Source: Halorubrum rubrum
GTDB taxonomy: Archaea; Halobacteriota; Halobacteria; Halobacteriales; Haloferacaceae
Length of the DNA stretch: 64,000 bases
Assembly: GCF_024494685.1 (NCBI RefSeq)
Contig: NZ_JANHDM010000010.1
Location: forward strand, 1 to 64,000
Direction: 5' to 3'
The notes below the pieces were generated by a model. It ran no database searches, was not told where the DNA came from, and saw only the letters and a list, made by a program, of their open reading frames with translations. A program made the translations under genes and the position numbers. Of this stretch, positions 13,510-22,812 are shown piece by piece. The stretch's first letter is position 1. Every line of letters begins with the position of its first letter.

Positions 13510-14439
13510 ATGGGATTCGACGAGATGGACGTCGACACGATCTGGAAGAACGGGGAGTTCCTCGACTGGGAGGACGCGACCACCCACGTCCTCACGCACG
13601 CGCTCCACTACGGGACCGGCGTGTTCGAGGGGCTCCGGAGCTACGAGACCGAGCAGGGCACCGCGGTCTTCCGGCTCGAGGAGCACCTCGACCGGCTGTT
13701 CGACTCCGCGAAGATGTACGACATGGAGATCGACCACTCCCGCGAGGAGATCACGGAGGCGATCCTCGAACTCCTCGACCGACAGGACCTCACCGCCTGT
13801 TACATCCGGCCGATCGCCTACTACGGCTACGACTCGCTCGGCGTCTCGCCGGGCGACTGCCCGACCGACCTCGTGCTCGCCGCCTGGCCGTGGGGGACGT
13901 ACCTCGGCGAGGAGGCCTTAGAGGAGGGCGTCGACGTGATGGTCTCCTCCTGGCGGAAACACGCCTCCTCGCAGGTCCCCACGAACGTGAAGACCACCGG
14001 CCTCTACGTCAACTCGATGCTCGCGGGCGAGGAGGCCCGCCGGAACGGCTACGTCGAGGCGATCGTCTTGAACAAGGAGGGGAACGTCGCGGAGGGTCCC
14101 GGCGAGAACGTCTTCATGGTGAACGACGGCGAGGTGTACACCACCGGCCAAGCCCAGTCGATCCTCGAGGGGATCACCCGCGACACCGTGATCACCCTGG
14201 CCGAGGAGCGCGGCTATACCGTCCACGACGAGGCCGTCATCTCGCGGGGCCAGCTGTACACCGCCGACGAGCTGTTCTTCACCGGCTCGGCCGCCGAGGT
14301 GACGCCGATCCGCTCGGTCGACGACACGGAGATCGGGAACGGCAGCCGCGGCCCGGTGACCGAGGAGCTTCAGGAGGCGTTCTTCGAGGTGATCGAGCGC
14401 CGGACCGACGACCACGACGAGTGGTTCACGTACCTCTAG
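13510..14439 (+). CDS. ilvE: branched-chain amino acid aminotransferase
   Basis: A 309-aa fold-IV PLP aminotransferase for the last step of Leu, Ile and Val synthesis. Visible signatures are LTHALHYGTGVFEGLRSY near the N-terminus, CYIRPIAYYGYDSLGV, TNVKTTGLYVNSMLAGEEA with the PLP lysine, EGPGENVFMV and LFFTGSAAEVTPI. The ATG at 13510 matches the family N-terminus (MGFDEMDVDTIWKNGEF); the in-frame 97 codons upstream run through the repeat-rich intergenic sequence and are not part of it. Confidence 0.96.
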   Translation: MGFDEMDVDTIWKNGEFLDWEDATTHVLTHALHYGTGVFEGLRSYETEQGTAVFRLEEHLDRLFDSAKMYDMEIDHSREEITEAILELLDRQDLTACYIRPIAYYGYDSLGVSPGDCPTDLVLAAWPWGTYLGEEALEEGVDVMVSSWRKHASSQVPTNVKTTGLYVNSMLAGEEARRNGYVEAIVLNKEGNVAEGPGENVFMVNDGEVYTTGQAQSILEGITRDTVITLAEERGYTVHDEAVISRGQLYTADELFFTGSAAEVTPIRSVDDTEIGNGSRGPVTEELQEAFFEVIERRTDDHDEWFTYL

Positions 14440-14459
14440 GTCGGCTCGCGAGCCGGTAG

Positions 14460-15212
14460 TCAACGCGAGCCGTCCGTGGACTGGTCCTCGCGACCGCCCG
14501 ACGCTCCCCCGGTATTCGACTCCTCGCCGCTCGCGTCGGACGTGGCCTCGGCGGCTCGTCCCGGATGGGCGACGCCGGGACGGTGGTCCTCCGGCCGGTC
14601 GTCGGCGGGCGGTCGCTCCTCCTCGACGGGGATCTGGTGGGCGGACTCGCCGAAGCCCGCGGAGAGGATCCGCGTCATGCCCTCCTCGACGCTCTCGCCG
14701 GTGTCCTCGACCCGATCGGGCGAGACCTCGATGACGAAGCCGGTGGTGATGTTCGGGGCGGTGGGCATGAAGAGAACGATCTTTCCGTCGCGGGTCTTCT
14801 TGCCCGTCCGAAACGCGGTCATCCGGATGCCGGCCCACGTCTCGATGTACACCGGGTTCTGGAGCTCTTCGGTGCCTGAGATGGCGGTCTCGGCCGCCAG
14901 TTTCGAGGCGTTGTACACCACGCGCAGCGCGGGGATCCTGTTTATGGTGTCGTCGATTTTCGCCTCCGCGATCCGGCCGAGCGTCGTCCGCATGAAGTAG
15001 CCGACCGCGAGCACGAGCGTCGAGAGGACCGCGATCGCGATGACGACCCGCGAGACCGGCTCCAGCGGAGCGGGGATCCAGTTCGGCTGGAGCGCGTCGA
15101 TGAGCGGGATCGACGCGATGTGGAGGTAGATCCACCGGATGACGAGGAGCAGAACGAGGAGGGGGGCTAACACGATGAGCCCGCTGGCGAAGTCGCGTTT
15201 CCACGTGGACAT
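14460..15212 (-). CDS. DUF502 family membrane protein
   Basis: A 250-aa protein with two TM helices (about 9-31 and 53-76), the DUF502 layout: FASGLIVLAPLLVLLLVIRWIY, then VVIAIAVLSTLVLAVGYF, followed by NRIPALRVVYNASKLAAE and the GKIVLFMPTAPNITTGFVIEV core. The C-terminal 60 residues are acidic, Pro/Gly-rich and probably disordered. Function is unknown; the ATG is the first of the frame. It is convergent with ilvE with 20 nt between them. Confidence 0.88.
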   Translation of the reverse strand: MSTWKRDFASGLIVLAPLLVLLLVIRWIYLHIASIPLIDALQPNWIPAPLEPVSRVVIAIAVLSTLVLAVGYFMRTTLGRIAEAKIDDTINRIPALRVVYNASKLAAETAISGTEELQNPVYIETWAGIRMTAFRTGKKTRDGKIVLFMPTAPNITTGFVIEVSPDRVEDTGESVEEGMTRILSAGFGESAHQIPVEEERPPADDRPEDHRPGVAHPGRAAEATSDASGEESNTGGASGGREDQSTDGSR

Positions 15213-15327
15213 CTATCGTTTCGCTATGCGACGGGGACCCTTAAGAGGGCTTCTCCTGTCGGTCGAGCGATCGGTCACGGGGCTTGCCCCGGCCGTCGAT
15301 CGAGCCGACCCTCCGCGGTCGCCCGGC

Positions 15328-16167
15328 TCACCTCCCGACGACCGCCCGCAGCGCGAACGTCAGGTTCTCCTTGCGTTCGCGCACGCGACGATAGAAGTAC
15401 GAGAGCCACTTGTCCCCGTAGGGGGCGTACTGGTTCACGTCGACGCCCTGCCGTGCGAGGTCGCGCTGGGCGTCCTCGCGGACGCCCATCAGCATCTGGA
15501 TCTCGTAGTCGGTGCCGTGTTCGGTCCCGAGCCGGTTGGCGAGCGAGATCATCTCCGGGTCGTGGCTACCGACGGCGACCCCCCGATCCCGACGCTCGAA
15601 GAGGAACTCGACGTCGCCGCGGTACGCCTCGTCGACGTCGGCCTTGTCGGTGTAGGCGATCGCGTCCGGCTCGTCGTACGCCCCCTTCACCAGCCGGACG
15701 ACGCCGGGGACGTCGACGAGGCGCTCGAGGTCCTCGCGGGTGCGCTTGAGGTTCGACTGGACGCACTGGCCGACGCTCCAGGGGTAGTCGGCCGCGATCG
15801 ACTCGAAGGCGTCGAGGGTGGCGTCCGTGGTGTCGGCGTCCTCCATGTCACACCAGACGAACGCGTCGCGCTCGTGGGCGTGCGCGACCAGGTCGCGGTA
15901 CTGCTCCTCGAAGAGGTCTGCGGAGACGTCGAGGCCGATCTGCGAGGGCTTCACGGAGATACACGCGTCGAGGTCCGTGGCCGCCAGGTCGTCGAGGAGC
16001 CGGCGGTACGCGTCCGCGTCCGCTCGGGCGTCCGCGGGGTCGTCGTAGTGTTCCCCGAGCAGGTTCAGGATGACGGCGATGCCCTCCTCGTTGCGGGCCC
16101 GCGCGTGGTCGAGCGCCTCGGGAACGCTCTCGCCGGCGACGAACCGGCGCGCGATCGGGGGGATCAT
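15328..16167 (-). CDS. proline dehydrogenase
   Basis: A 279-aa monofunctional FAD-dependent proline dehydrogenase, oxidising proline to pyrroline-5-carboxylate with electrons to the respiratory chain. The TIM-barrel motifs are visible: ISVKPSQIGLD, FVWCDMEDADTTD, GQCVQSNLKRT, VRLVKGAYDEPDAIAY, GSHDPEMISLANRLG, YEIQMLMGVREDAQRDL and the C-terminal YAPYGDKWLSYFYRRVRER helix that closes over proline. No P5C dehydrogenase gene is next to it in this window. Confidence 0.93.
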   Translation of the reverse strand: MIPPIARRFVAGESVPEALDHARARNEEGIAVILNLLGEHYDDPADARADADAYRRLLDDLAATDLDACISVKPSQIGLDVSADLFEEQYRDLVAHAHERDAFVWCDMEDADTTDATLDAFESIAADYPWSVGQCVQSNLKRTREDLERLVDVPGVVRLVKGAYDEPDAIAYTDKADVDEAYRGDVEFLFERRDRGVAVGSHDPEMISLANRLGTEHGTDYEIQMLMGVREDAQRDLARQGVDVNQYAPYGDKWLSYFYRRVRERKENLTFALRAVVGR

Positions 16168-16294
16168 ACCCGGAGGTGGGCGTGGCCCGACTTGAGCGTT
16201 GTCACCCGTCGATCCGAGCGGTCGTCCGGGGTCGATCGCCCGCCCGGCTCGTCGGATCCGCGGTTTATATCACCCGGACGGGCGTGGAGCCGGC

Positions 16295-16837
16295 ATGGTC
16301 GGTTCCCTCGTCGCGACCGCGTTCTGGTCGATGGTGCCAGCGTACGTGCCGAACAACGCCGCGGTGCTGGCCGGCGGCGGTCGCCCCATCGACGGCGGCC
16401 GCGAGTGGCGGGGCGCGCGCCTGCTCGGCGACGGGAAGACCTGGCGGGGGACCGCCGTGGGCACGGCCGTCGGCGTGCTCGTCGCGCTCGGGCTCAACGC
16501 CGTCGTCGACCCCGCGAGCGCGGCGCTCGGCGTCGACCTCCCGACGTTCGAGCTCCCCGCGGCGCTCGCGCTCGCGTTCGGCGCGATGGCCGGCGACGTC
16601 GGCGCGTCCTTCCTGAAGCGGCGCTCCGGCCGCGAGCGGGGGGCCTCGTTTCCCGGACTCGACCAGCTCGACTTCGTCGTCGGCGCGCTGCTTGCCGTCT
16701 TCCTCGTCGCGCCCGACTGGGCGGCGGCCGTCTTCACGCTTCCCGTCATCGCCGTCGTGGCGGTGATGACTCCCGTCCTCCACGTTGCGACGAACGTCGC
16801 GGCCTACGCGCTCGGGCTGAAGAACGAGCCCTGGTGA
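16295..16837 (+). CDS. carS: CDP-2,3-bis-(O-geranylgeranyl)-sn-glycerol synthase
   Basis: A 180-aa integral membrane CDP-archaeol synthase that activates the archaeal lipid core with CTP for polar head-group attachment. Markers are [53 protein letters not shown] and [12 protein letters not shown], with about five hydrophobic segments. The ATG at 16295 matches the family start; TTTATATCACC lies about 30 nt upstream as TATA box. It is transcribed alone, divergently from the proline dehydrogenase gene. Confidence 0.94.
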   Translation: MVGSLVATAFWSMVPAYVPNNAAVLAGGGRPIDGGREWRGARLLGDGKTWRGTAVGTAVGVLVALGLNAVVDPASAALGVDLPTFELPAALALAFGAMAGDVGASFLKRRSGRERGASFPGLDQLDFVVGALLAVFLVAPDWAAAVFTLPVIAVVAVMTPVLHVATNVAAYALGLKNEPW

Positions 16838-16892
16838 GCGGGCTTGAGCGAGAACGGAGACGATCCGAGCGGGGAGAGCGCGTCCCGGCTCG

Positions 16893-17195
16893 CTATCGGC
16901 TCCGGTCGGCCGAGAGGTCGACGATCACCTGATCGCCGACCGCGGCGACGGCGTCGCCGGGGATCCGGAGCGGCCCGTCGTCGCGGTCGACCGCGTCGCG
17001 TTCCGTCGGGTCGGCGGAGGGCGTCCCGCGATCGATCGCGTCAGGGTCGATCGCGTCCGGATCGGGATCGACGAGGAGCGTCTCGAAGTCTCCGGACCGC
17101 GGGTCGATGGTGAGGTTGTGGACGGTACCGAGCTTCCTGCCGTCTGCGCTGAGCACCGGCTTCTCGGGGAGGGCGCTCGCGAGGACCGTGGACAT
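16893..17195 (-). CDS. PRC-barrel domain protein
   Basis: A 100-aa protein of one PRC-barrel domain: LSADGRKLGTVHNLTIDPRSGDFETLLVDP followed by an acidic linker and DGPLRIPGDAVAAVGDQVIVD. In archaea, single PRC-barrel proteins of this kind include CdpB-type cell-division components and proteins of unknown role. This one starts at the ATG at 17195 (MSTVLASALPEKPVLS), not the more upstream in-frame codon. Cytosolic; function not assigned. Confidence 0.85.
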   Translation of the reverse strand: MSTVLASALPEKPVLSADGRKLGTVHNLTIDPRSGDFETLLVDPDPDAIDPDAIDRGTPSADPTERDAVDRDDGPLRIPGDAVAAVGDQVIVDLSADRSR

Positions 17196-17350
17196 GTCAC
17201 CGGTACGTGGGCGGGAACGCGACAAAAAAGTACGGGGTCGTCGGACCGCGGAGGCCGTCCGTGACCGATCGATCGGACCCGTGCGGATCGAGGATCGGAT
17301 CCGGAATCACGGAAAGATTCTTATGCTACCATGGCATACCTTATCACGCA

Positions 17351-17530
17351 ATGTCTAGCGCACCCAGCACGAACGACGACGTGTTCGACGAGTTCCTGTC
17401 CGACCGGGGCCACGAGACGGAGATCGTACGCTGGGAGCGATCGTATAACAAGCTTCAGTGCCCCGAGTGTGGTGCGCTCCACCCGGAGGGAACCGCCAGT
17501 TGCTCCGTCTGCGACTGGCGGCCGACCTGA
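17351..17530 (+). CDS. small double-CPxC zinc-finger protein (HVO_0416-like)
   Basis: A 59-aa protein: an acidic N-terminal half (VFDEFLSDRGHETEIVRWERS) and a C-terminal zinc finger LQCPECGALHPEGTASCSVCDW with four cysteines. It resembles a conserved haloarchaeal family of tiny zinc-finger proteins. The ATG at 17351 has an AT-rich element (ATTCTTATG) about 30 nt upstream; earlier in-frame codons are not conserved-looking. No function known; possibly a nucleic-acid or protein adaptor. Confidence 0.82.
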   Translation: MSSAPSTNDDVFDEFLSDRGHETEIVRWERSYNKLQCPECGALHPEGTASCSVCDWRPT

Positions 17531-17619
17531 CGCCGACGACACCGATCGACCGGTTAGCTGTTTTCTTTCCGCCCGATACGGGCGGCAGTATTATGTGTAA
17601 CGATTAGCTAGTGGGGCGT

Positions 17620-17778
17620 ATGCCGACCTGCCAGAACTGCGGTTCGTTCGTCACGACCGATTACGTCCGGGTGTTCACGCCGAACGACGTGGACCGCCCC
17701 CGCGTCTGTCCGGGCTGTGAGGACCTGGTCCGTGACGGTGCCGACGTGCGAGAAGCGCGCGCGACCCGAAGCAACTGA
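17620..17778 (+). CDS. DUF7563-type 52-aa zinc-ribbon protein
   Basis: Translated directly: 52 codons starting MPTCQNCGSFVT and containing VCPGCEDLVRDGADVREAR, giving two CxxC pairs. This strongly matches a conserved haloarchaeal microprotein family. TATTATGTG at about -32 serves as promoter, with a small GCCCGATACGGGC hairpin before it. It is the second tiny zinc protein in a row on the plus strand. The 246 nt after it (17779-18024) show no gene. Confidence 0.85.
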   Translation: MPTCQNCGSFVTTDYVRVFTPNDVDRPRVCPGCEDLVRDGADVREARATRSN

Positions 17779-18024
17779 CTCCTCCGACCGACGCCGCCGA
17801 TCGACCCTCCGCCGACGACCCCCGCCGTTCGCCCGGACCCGCCCTCCGCCCCGTGCCCGTCCTCGGCGGTCCCGTCCCCGACCCTGCCGGTCCCCGCGTC
17901 CGTCCGCGACGGCTCCGTCCCGATCCCGGCGGTCCCGCGTTCGTGCCCGTCGAGGGCGTAGGCGGCCCGAACGCCCCGTCATCGAGCCACGGCGTTTAAG
18001 GAGAGTCGCGATCAGTAGTCGGTA

Positions 18025-19869
18025 ATGAACGACCCCACCGTAACGCGACTGTTCGGCGGCCCCGGCAGCGGGAAGACCACGGCCCTCCTCGATCGGGTCG
18101 AGGAGATCCTCGAGGACGACGCGGCCGACGTCCGCGACGTGCTCGTCGTCTCCTACACCCGTGCGGCCGCGGCGGAGATCCGCGAGCGGCTGGCGGAGCG
18201 CCTCGACGTCTCCCCGCGGACCCTCCAGGGGAACGTCTGTACGATGCACGCGAAGGCCTACGAGCTGCTCGACCTCTCGCGGGGTGACGTGGTCGGCGAC
18301 GACGACAAGGAGGCGTTCTGCGAGGAGTACGGCATCGAGTTCGAGGACCAACACGGCGGGGCCGGCCGCCGGACCGCGCGCTCGACGACCATCGGTAACA
18401 AGATCATCGCCACCTCCCAGTGGCTCCAGCGCACCGAACGCGACGTGGCCGACTGGTACGACGTGCCCTTCCAGTGGAACGTCGAGGAGGTGCGTCTCCC
18501 GCCCGAGGAGGACCCCAACGCCCAGCAGGGGAACAAGTACACGCCGACGTGGCCCTCCGCCGACGACCGGATCGACATTCCCGAGACGATCCGCGCGTGG
18601 CGGGCGTACAAGGGCGAACACGGGCTCGTCGGCTTCGCCGACATGCTCGAGCGCGTGGCCCAGCGCTCGCTCGTGCCGAGCGTCGACTACCTGGTCATCG
18701 ACGAGTTCCAGGACATCACGACGCTCCAGTACGGCGTCTTCGAGGAGTGGAAACCCCACATGAAGAAGGTGCTGATCGCCGGCGACGACGACCAAGTCGT
18801 CTACGCGTGGCAGGGCGCGGACCCCGACCTCCTCTTGGAGACCGACGTCGACGAGGACGTGATCCTCCCGAACTCCTACCGGCTCCCCTCGGAGATCCTC
18901 AACGTCGTCAACGCGGAGATCCGCCACATCGACAAGCGCCAGGAGAAGGACCTCCACCCCCGCAAGGAGGGCGGCACCGTCGAGGCGATCGAGTCGCCGT
19001 CGATGCTCGAGCTCGTCCGGAACGTCCGCTACACCGTCGAGGACGACGAGGGCAGCGTGATGTGTCTGTTCCGCGCGCGCTACCAGATGTTCGATTTCAT
19101 CGACGAGTTCATCGATCACGGGATCCCCTTCACGATGCTGACGGACGGGCGGATGTGGACCGACCGCGTCCAGGACTACGTCTCCGCGATCGAGAAGCTC
19201 GACGACGACGAGCCGATCACGCTGCTCGAGGCTCGCCGGCTGGCGGACATGCTCCAGGAGTCGGCGTTCGGCACGCACGACCGCGAGGAGTTCTACGACT
19301 TCATCGACGACCGCGAGGAGGCCGCCGACGCCGAGGACATCTCGCTCATCGAGGTGCCGACCGACGAGGTCCGCGACCGGATCCCGTTCATGCCCGACGC
19401 GGCGAGCGCCGACGACATGGTCCGAAAGGTGACGAGCTTCCAGCGGAAGTCGATGGGCGCGTACTTCGGCGGCGACTACGCGGGGATGGACCCGACTCGC
19501 GTCCGCGTCGGCACCATCCACTCCGCGAAGGGCCGCGAGGCCGACCACGTGTTCGTCGCGACCGACCTGACGGAGAAGGTGGTCGAGCAGATGGCCGCCT
19601 CCATCGACGACCCCACCGACGTCGACGGCGTCGAGGAGTTCACGAAGACCACGAGCCCCGTGCCGGTGCTCACGGACAACGAGCGGCGGGTGTTCTACGT
19701 CGGGATGTCCCGCGCCCGCGAGCGGCTCGTGGTCATGGAGAGCCTCATCGGCGGCGCGCCGACGCTCCCGATCAGCGTGCTGTTGTTCAACGAGCTCCGC
19801 GACGAGCCGCCACAGGAGCTCATCGAGGAGGTCCAAGACGAGGTGGCGGTCCCGGAACCCGAGCCGTGA
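18025..19869 (+). CDS. UvrD/Rep-family superfamily 1 DNA helicase
   Basis: A 614-aa ATP-dependent 3'-5' type helicase. Motif I is GGPGSGKTTA (about 11-20), motif Ia VVSYTRAAAAEIRERL, motif II (Walker B) VIDEFQDIT, motif III AGDDDQVVYAWQGA, motif IV LPNSYRLP, motif V VGTIHSAKGREADHVFV and motif VI VFYVGMSRARERLVV. Haloarchaeal proteins of this type are presumed to act in DNA repair or replication restart. It overlaps the next gene (GTGA). Confidence 0.95.
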   Translation: MNDPTVTRLFGGPGSGKTTALLDRVEEILEDDAADVRDVLVVSYTRAAAAEIRERLAERLDVSPRTLQGNVCTMHAKAYELLDLSRGDVVGDDDKEAFCEEYGIEFEDQHGGAGRRTARSTTIGNKIIATSQWLQRTERDVADWYDVPFQWNVEEVRLPPEEDPNAQQGNKYTPTWPSADDRIDIPETIRAWRAYKGEHGLVGFADMLERVAQRSLVPSVDYLVIDEFQDITTLQYGVFEEWKPHMKKVLIAGDDDQVVYAWQGADPDLLLETDVDEDVILPNSYRLPSEILNVVNAEIRHIDKRQEKDLHPRKEGGTVEAIESPSMLELVRNVRYTVEDDEGSVMCLFRARYQMFDFIDEFIDHGIPFTMLTDGRMWTDRVQDYVSAIEKLDDDEPITLLEARRLADMLQESAFGTHDREEFYDFIDDREEAADAEDISLIEVPTDEVRDRIPFMPDAASADDMVRKVTSFQRKSMGAYFGGDYAGMDPTRVRVGTIHSAKGREADHVFVATDLTEKVVEQMAASIDDPTDVDGVEEFTKTTSPVPVLTDNERRVFYVGMSRARERLVVMESLIGGAPTLPISVLLFNELRDEPPQELIEEVQDEVAVPEPEP

Positions 19870-21296
19870 GCGGCGGGGACGCGGACGCCGAGCTCCGGCC
19901 GCCCCGGACCGACCTCTCCCCCGTCGTCGAGGCGGTCGAGACGGCGGGTGCGGCCGGGTTCGTCGCGGTCGGCGACGGCCGCGACGACGACCTGCGATAC
20001 CTGGCGCGCGCGTCCGGGCCGGACCGGACGTACGGCGTCGTGGTGACTCCCGGATCCGCGTCGTCGTCGCCGCGAGCCGTCCTCCTCGCGCCCGCGGAGG
20101 CCGCGGGCCGGGTCGAACGGGCGTTCGTCGATGCCGCCCGGATCGATTCGGCGGGCGACGGATCGGCCCGGACCGAGTCGATCCGGACCGAGTCGATCCG
20201 GACCGAGCCGGCTCGGGACGACCCCGCCGCCTTCCACGACGGGGTCGTCCGCGCGGTTCGGACCGGACGCGCCGGCGACCCGGTCGGCGTCCGCGCCGCG
20301 GCGGTCCTCGACGGGAACGGTCGGGGCGACGACGAACGCGGCGACGACGGAGTCGACGACCGCCCCGTCCTCGTCCCGCGCGCGATCCCCCACGACGCGG
20401 CCGTCTACCTCGAGCGGGCGGGCTACGACCCCGCGTCGACGCCGGTCGTGAGCGACGCGCGGGCGGTCAAGGACCCGGCCGAGGTGGAGCGGATCCGGCG
20501 GGTACAGCGCGCCGCCGCGGCCGGAATGGCGCGCGCGGAGACGGTCCTCGCACGGACCGAGCCGGCCGAGGGGTCGTCGCGGGCGGGCCACGCCGATGCC
20601 GACTCGGAGGCGCGGCCGGTTCTGCGCTGGAAGGGCGGCCCGCTCACGACCGAGCGGCTCCGGCGGGCCGTGAACGCGACGCTCGCCGAACGGGGCGTAA
20701 GCGACGCGGGACACACCGCCGTCGCCGCGGGGAGGGCCGCCGCGGATCGGGACGGGGGAAGCGGGTCGACCGCCGATCCCGGCCGCGACGCCGCGATCCG
20801 GGCGGGCGAGACGGTCGTCGTCGACCTCTCACCGCGCGGGCCGGACGGGTACCACGGCGCGCTCGCGCGGACGTTCGTCGTCGACGGCGACGGCGGCTGG
20901 GCGCGCCGGGCGTACGTCGCGGTCGAGGCGGCCCGCGAGGCCGCGCTCGCGGAGGTGGAGCCGGGAGCCCCCGCGGCGACCGTCCACGGGGAGGCCGCCG
21001 CCGAACTGGCCGCGTACGGCTTCGACCCGAACGCGTCACCGGGCGAGGCCGGGTACACCCACGACACGGGCCGCGGGATCGGGCTGTCCCGGCGGGAGCC
21101 GCCGGCGCTGCCGGGCGGGGAGACGCTCCGTCCCGGACACGTGCTCGCGGTCGAACCCGGCGTGTACGACCCCGCGATCGGTGGCGTCCGCCTCGGCGAT
21201 CCCCTCGTGGTCCGCGAGGAGGGGTACGAACTCCTCGCGCCGTACCCGTTCGGAACGACCCCCGCCGAGCGGGAGGAGTTCGCCGCGAACCGGTAG
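19866..21296 (+). CDS. M24-family peptidase (Xaa-Pro dipeptidase-like)
   Basis: A 476-aa protein starting with GTG that overlaps the helicase stop. The C-terminal half is a creatinase/prolidase (pita-bread) fold: VVVDLSPRGPDGYHGALARTF (first metal aspartates), GEAGYTHDTGRGIGLS, VLAVEPGVYDPAIGGVRLGDPLVV (metal glutamate and Gly-rich end). The usual second Asp of the VDxG...YxxDxxRT region is replaced by H (YHGALARTF), so catalysis is uncertain. The N-terminal half is long and low-complexity, with three RTESI/RTEP repeats near residues 100-112. Hydrolysis of Xaa-Pro peptides is inferred. Confidence 0.75.
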   Translation: MSGGDADAELRPPRTDLSPVVEAVETAGAAGFVAVGDGRDDDLRYLARASGPDRTYGVVVTPGSASSSPRAVLLAPAEAAGRVERAFVDAARIDSAGDGSARTESIRTESIRTEPARDDPAAFHDGVVRAVRTGRAGDPVGVRAAAVLDGNGRGDDERGDDGVDDRPVLVPRAIPHDAAVYLERAGYDPASTPVVSDARAVKDPAEVERIRRVQRAAAAGMARAETVLARTEPAEGSSRAGHADADSEARPVLRWKGGPLTTERLRRAVNATLAERGVSDAGHTAVAAGRAAADRDGGSGSTADPGRDAAIRAGETVVVDLSPRGPDGYHGALARTFVVDGDGGWARRAYVAVEAAREAALAEVEPGAPAATVHGEAAAELAAYGFDPNASPGEAGYTHDTGRGIGLSRREPPALPGGETLRPGHVLAVEPGVYDPAIGGVRLGDPLVVREEGYELLAPYPFGTTPAEREEFAANR

Positions 21297-21371
21297 CGAT
21301 CGGCCGATGGCTACGATGGTCGTTTGAGTCATCGGGGGTGACTTTTAACTCCCGTTCGATCGTCGAGACAC

Positions 21372-22442
21372 ATGCCGACGCAGCCCTCCACGGCCGACGA
21401 GGCCGGATCGATCGGACGAATCGCGAGAAAATTGTTCCCCGCGGCGGGCACGGTCCTGGTGGCCGCGCTCGCGGTCGTCGGGGTCGCGCTGGCCGGAAGC
21501 GCGCTCGTCGGGACGGCCGCCGCGGACGGCACGGCCGACCTCGACGCCTCGCTCGTCACGGTGGCCGAGGGCGACACCGCCGCGATCGGGGTCGAGACCG
21601 ACGGCGTCGACGAGGTCGAGGTCGCGATCGGCGACGAGTCCGAGAGCGGATACGCGCTCCGCGCGACCGTGACGCCCGACGACGACGGGACCACGAGGCT
21701 CGTCCTCGACCACGCGGAGACGGGCGGGGGCGGAACGCCCCTGACCGCCGAGGGCGACGCCTCGGTCTCGATCGACGGCGAGACCGACCTCGACGAGCCG
21801 ATCGCGCCCGGCTCCTACGACGTGTCGGTGACCGCCGAGGGCGACGAGCCCGCTGACGTCGGGAGCCTGATCGTCGAGCCCGCGTCGACGGAGGACGGGT
21901 CCGGAGACGGGAACGGCGGCGCGTCCGACGACGAGTCGGACGGGTCGGACGAGGCGGCCAACTCGACCGTCACCGAGTCGGACGTCGAGGCGGCCGACGT
22001 GGTCGTCGAGCCGGCCGAGACGGACGTGACCGTGCCGGTCGACCTCGCGGACGGCGAGACCGTGACGCTCCGGATGCGGTCGGCCGGGGGCGCCAGCCCC
22101 GCCTACATCAAGACCGAGGAGGCGACGGTCGAGGACGGGGAGGCCACCGTGAGATTCGATCTCGGCGAGGCGAGCCACGGCGACCGCGCGACGCTGACGG
22201 TCACCGGCAACGACGCGCTCGACGGCGAGAGCGAGCAGGACGTCCTCGTCGTCGACGAGTCGATCGGCGTCGAGGAGGACGACGGGAGCGGCGCGGGTGA
22301 CGGGTCCGGAAGCGACGACGGAAGCGAGAGCGCCGACGACGGCTCCGGCGGCGGGTTCGACACCAGCGTTCCGGGCTTCGGGCTCGTCGCGGCCGCGCTC
22401 GCGCTCCTCGGGACCGCGCTCGTCTCGCGCCGGCGCGAGTGA
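21372..22442 (+). CDS. BGTF-type surface protein with PGF-CTERM anchor
   Basis: A 356-aa secreted protein: N-terminal signal/TM segment (about 28-50, AALAVVGVALAGSALVGTAAA), two beta-sandwich-like repeats (about 52-175 and 195-300) separated by an acidic Ser/Gly/Asp linker, a second such linker and the C-terminal tripartite signal SVPGFGLVAAALALLGTALV...RRRE. PGF-CTERM proteins are processed by archaeosortase ArtA and lipid-anchored. The protein probably decorates the cell surface; its partner is unknown. Confidence 0.85.
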   Translation: MPTQPSTADEAGSIGRIARKLFPAAGTVLVAALAVVGVALAGSALVGTAAADGTADLDASLVTVAEGDTAAIGVETDGVDEVEVAIGDESESGYALRATVTPDDDGTTRLVLDHAETGGGGTPLTAEGDASVSIDGETDLDEPIAPGSYDVSVTAEGDEPADVGSLIVEPASTEDGSGDGNGGASDDESDGSDEAANSTVTESDVEAADVVVEPAETDVTVPVDLADGETVTLRMRSAGGASPAYIKTEEATVEDGEATVRFDLGEASHGDRATLTVTGNDALDGESEQDVLVVDESIGVEEDDGSGAGDGSGSDDGSESADDGSGGGFDTSVPGFGLVAAALALLGTALVSRRRE

Positions 22443-22542
22443 GCGTCGGAGCGCGTCGACGCTAGCGAAGCGCGCCGACGAAAGCGGAGCGGTCGACGAA
22501 CGTGAACGGGACGCGTCGACCGGGGCGGGTTCGCCGAACCGG

Positions 22543-22812
22543 TCACTTCTCGGCGACGTCGCCGTCGGCTCCCGACTCCGCGTCGTCGCCGCGGAGCCGT
22601 CGCGGGAGGAGCCCGCGGAGGAGTCCCCGGAGGATCCGACCGGGGTCGAGGAAGTACTGCGGCAGCGCGACCATCGCGACGGCGACGACGAGCAGCCCGG
22701 CACCGAGGGCGGTCTCGCCGGCGAGGAGACGGACGAGCGCGTAGTTCGCGAGCGGCAGCGCGAACACGAGCGACGCCGCCAGCCCGATCATGTCGAACAG
22801 CCCGAGGCTCAT
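22543..22812 (-). CDS. DUF7533-type small membrane protein
   Basis: An 89-aa protein with two TM helices (about 8-29 and 34-53) starting MSLGLFDMIGLAASLVFALPLANY, followed by a basic segment and an acidic tail. It resembles a family of short haloarchaeal membrane proteins. The ATG at 22812 is taken from the resemblance; two earlier in-frame ATGs (22857, 22905) encode a basic, non-conserved-looking stretch overlapping the divergent promoter. Function unknown. Confidence 0.75.
   Translation of the reverse strand: MSLGLFDMIGLAASLVFALPLANYALVRLLAGETALGAGLLVVAVAMVALPQYFLDPGRILRGLLRGLLPRRLRGDDAESGADGDVAEK

Noticed and set aside
15139-16932. 597-aa plus-strand frame across the proline dehydrogenase and carS region
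   Set aside because: Antisense to proline dehydrogenase and out of frame with carS; no domain recognisable.
17608-19836. 742-aa open frame antisense to the UvrD-like helicase
   Set aside because: Composition is Arg/Val/Leu-rich without acidic bias; it mirrors the high-GC codons of a clear helicase gene with all SF1 motifs.
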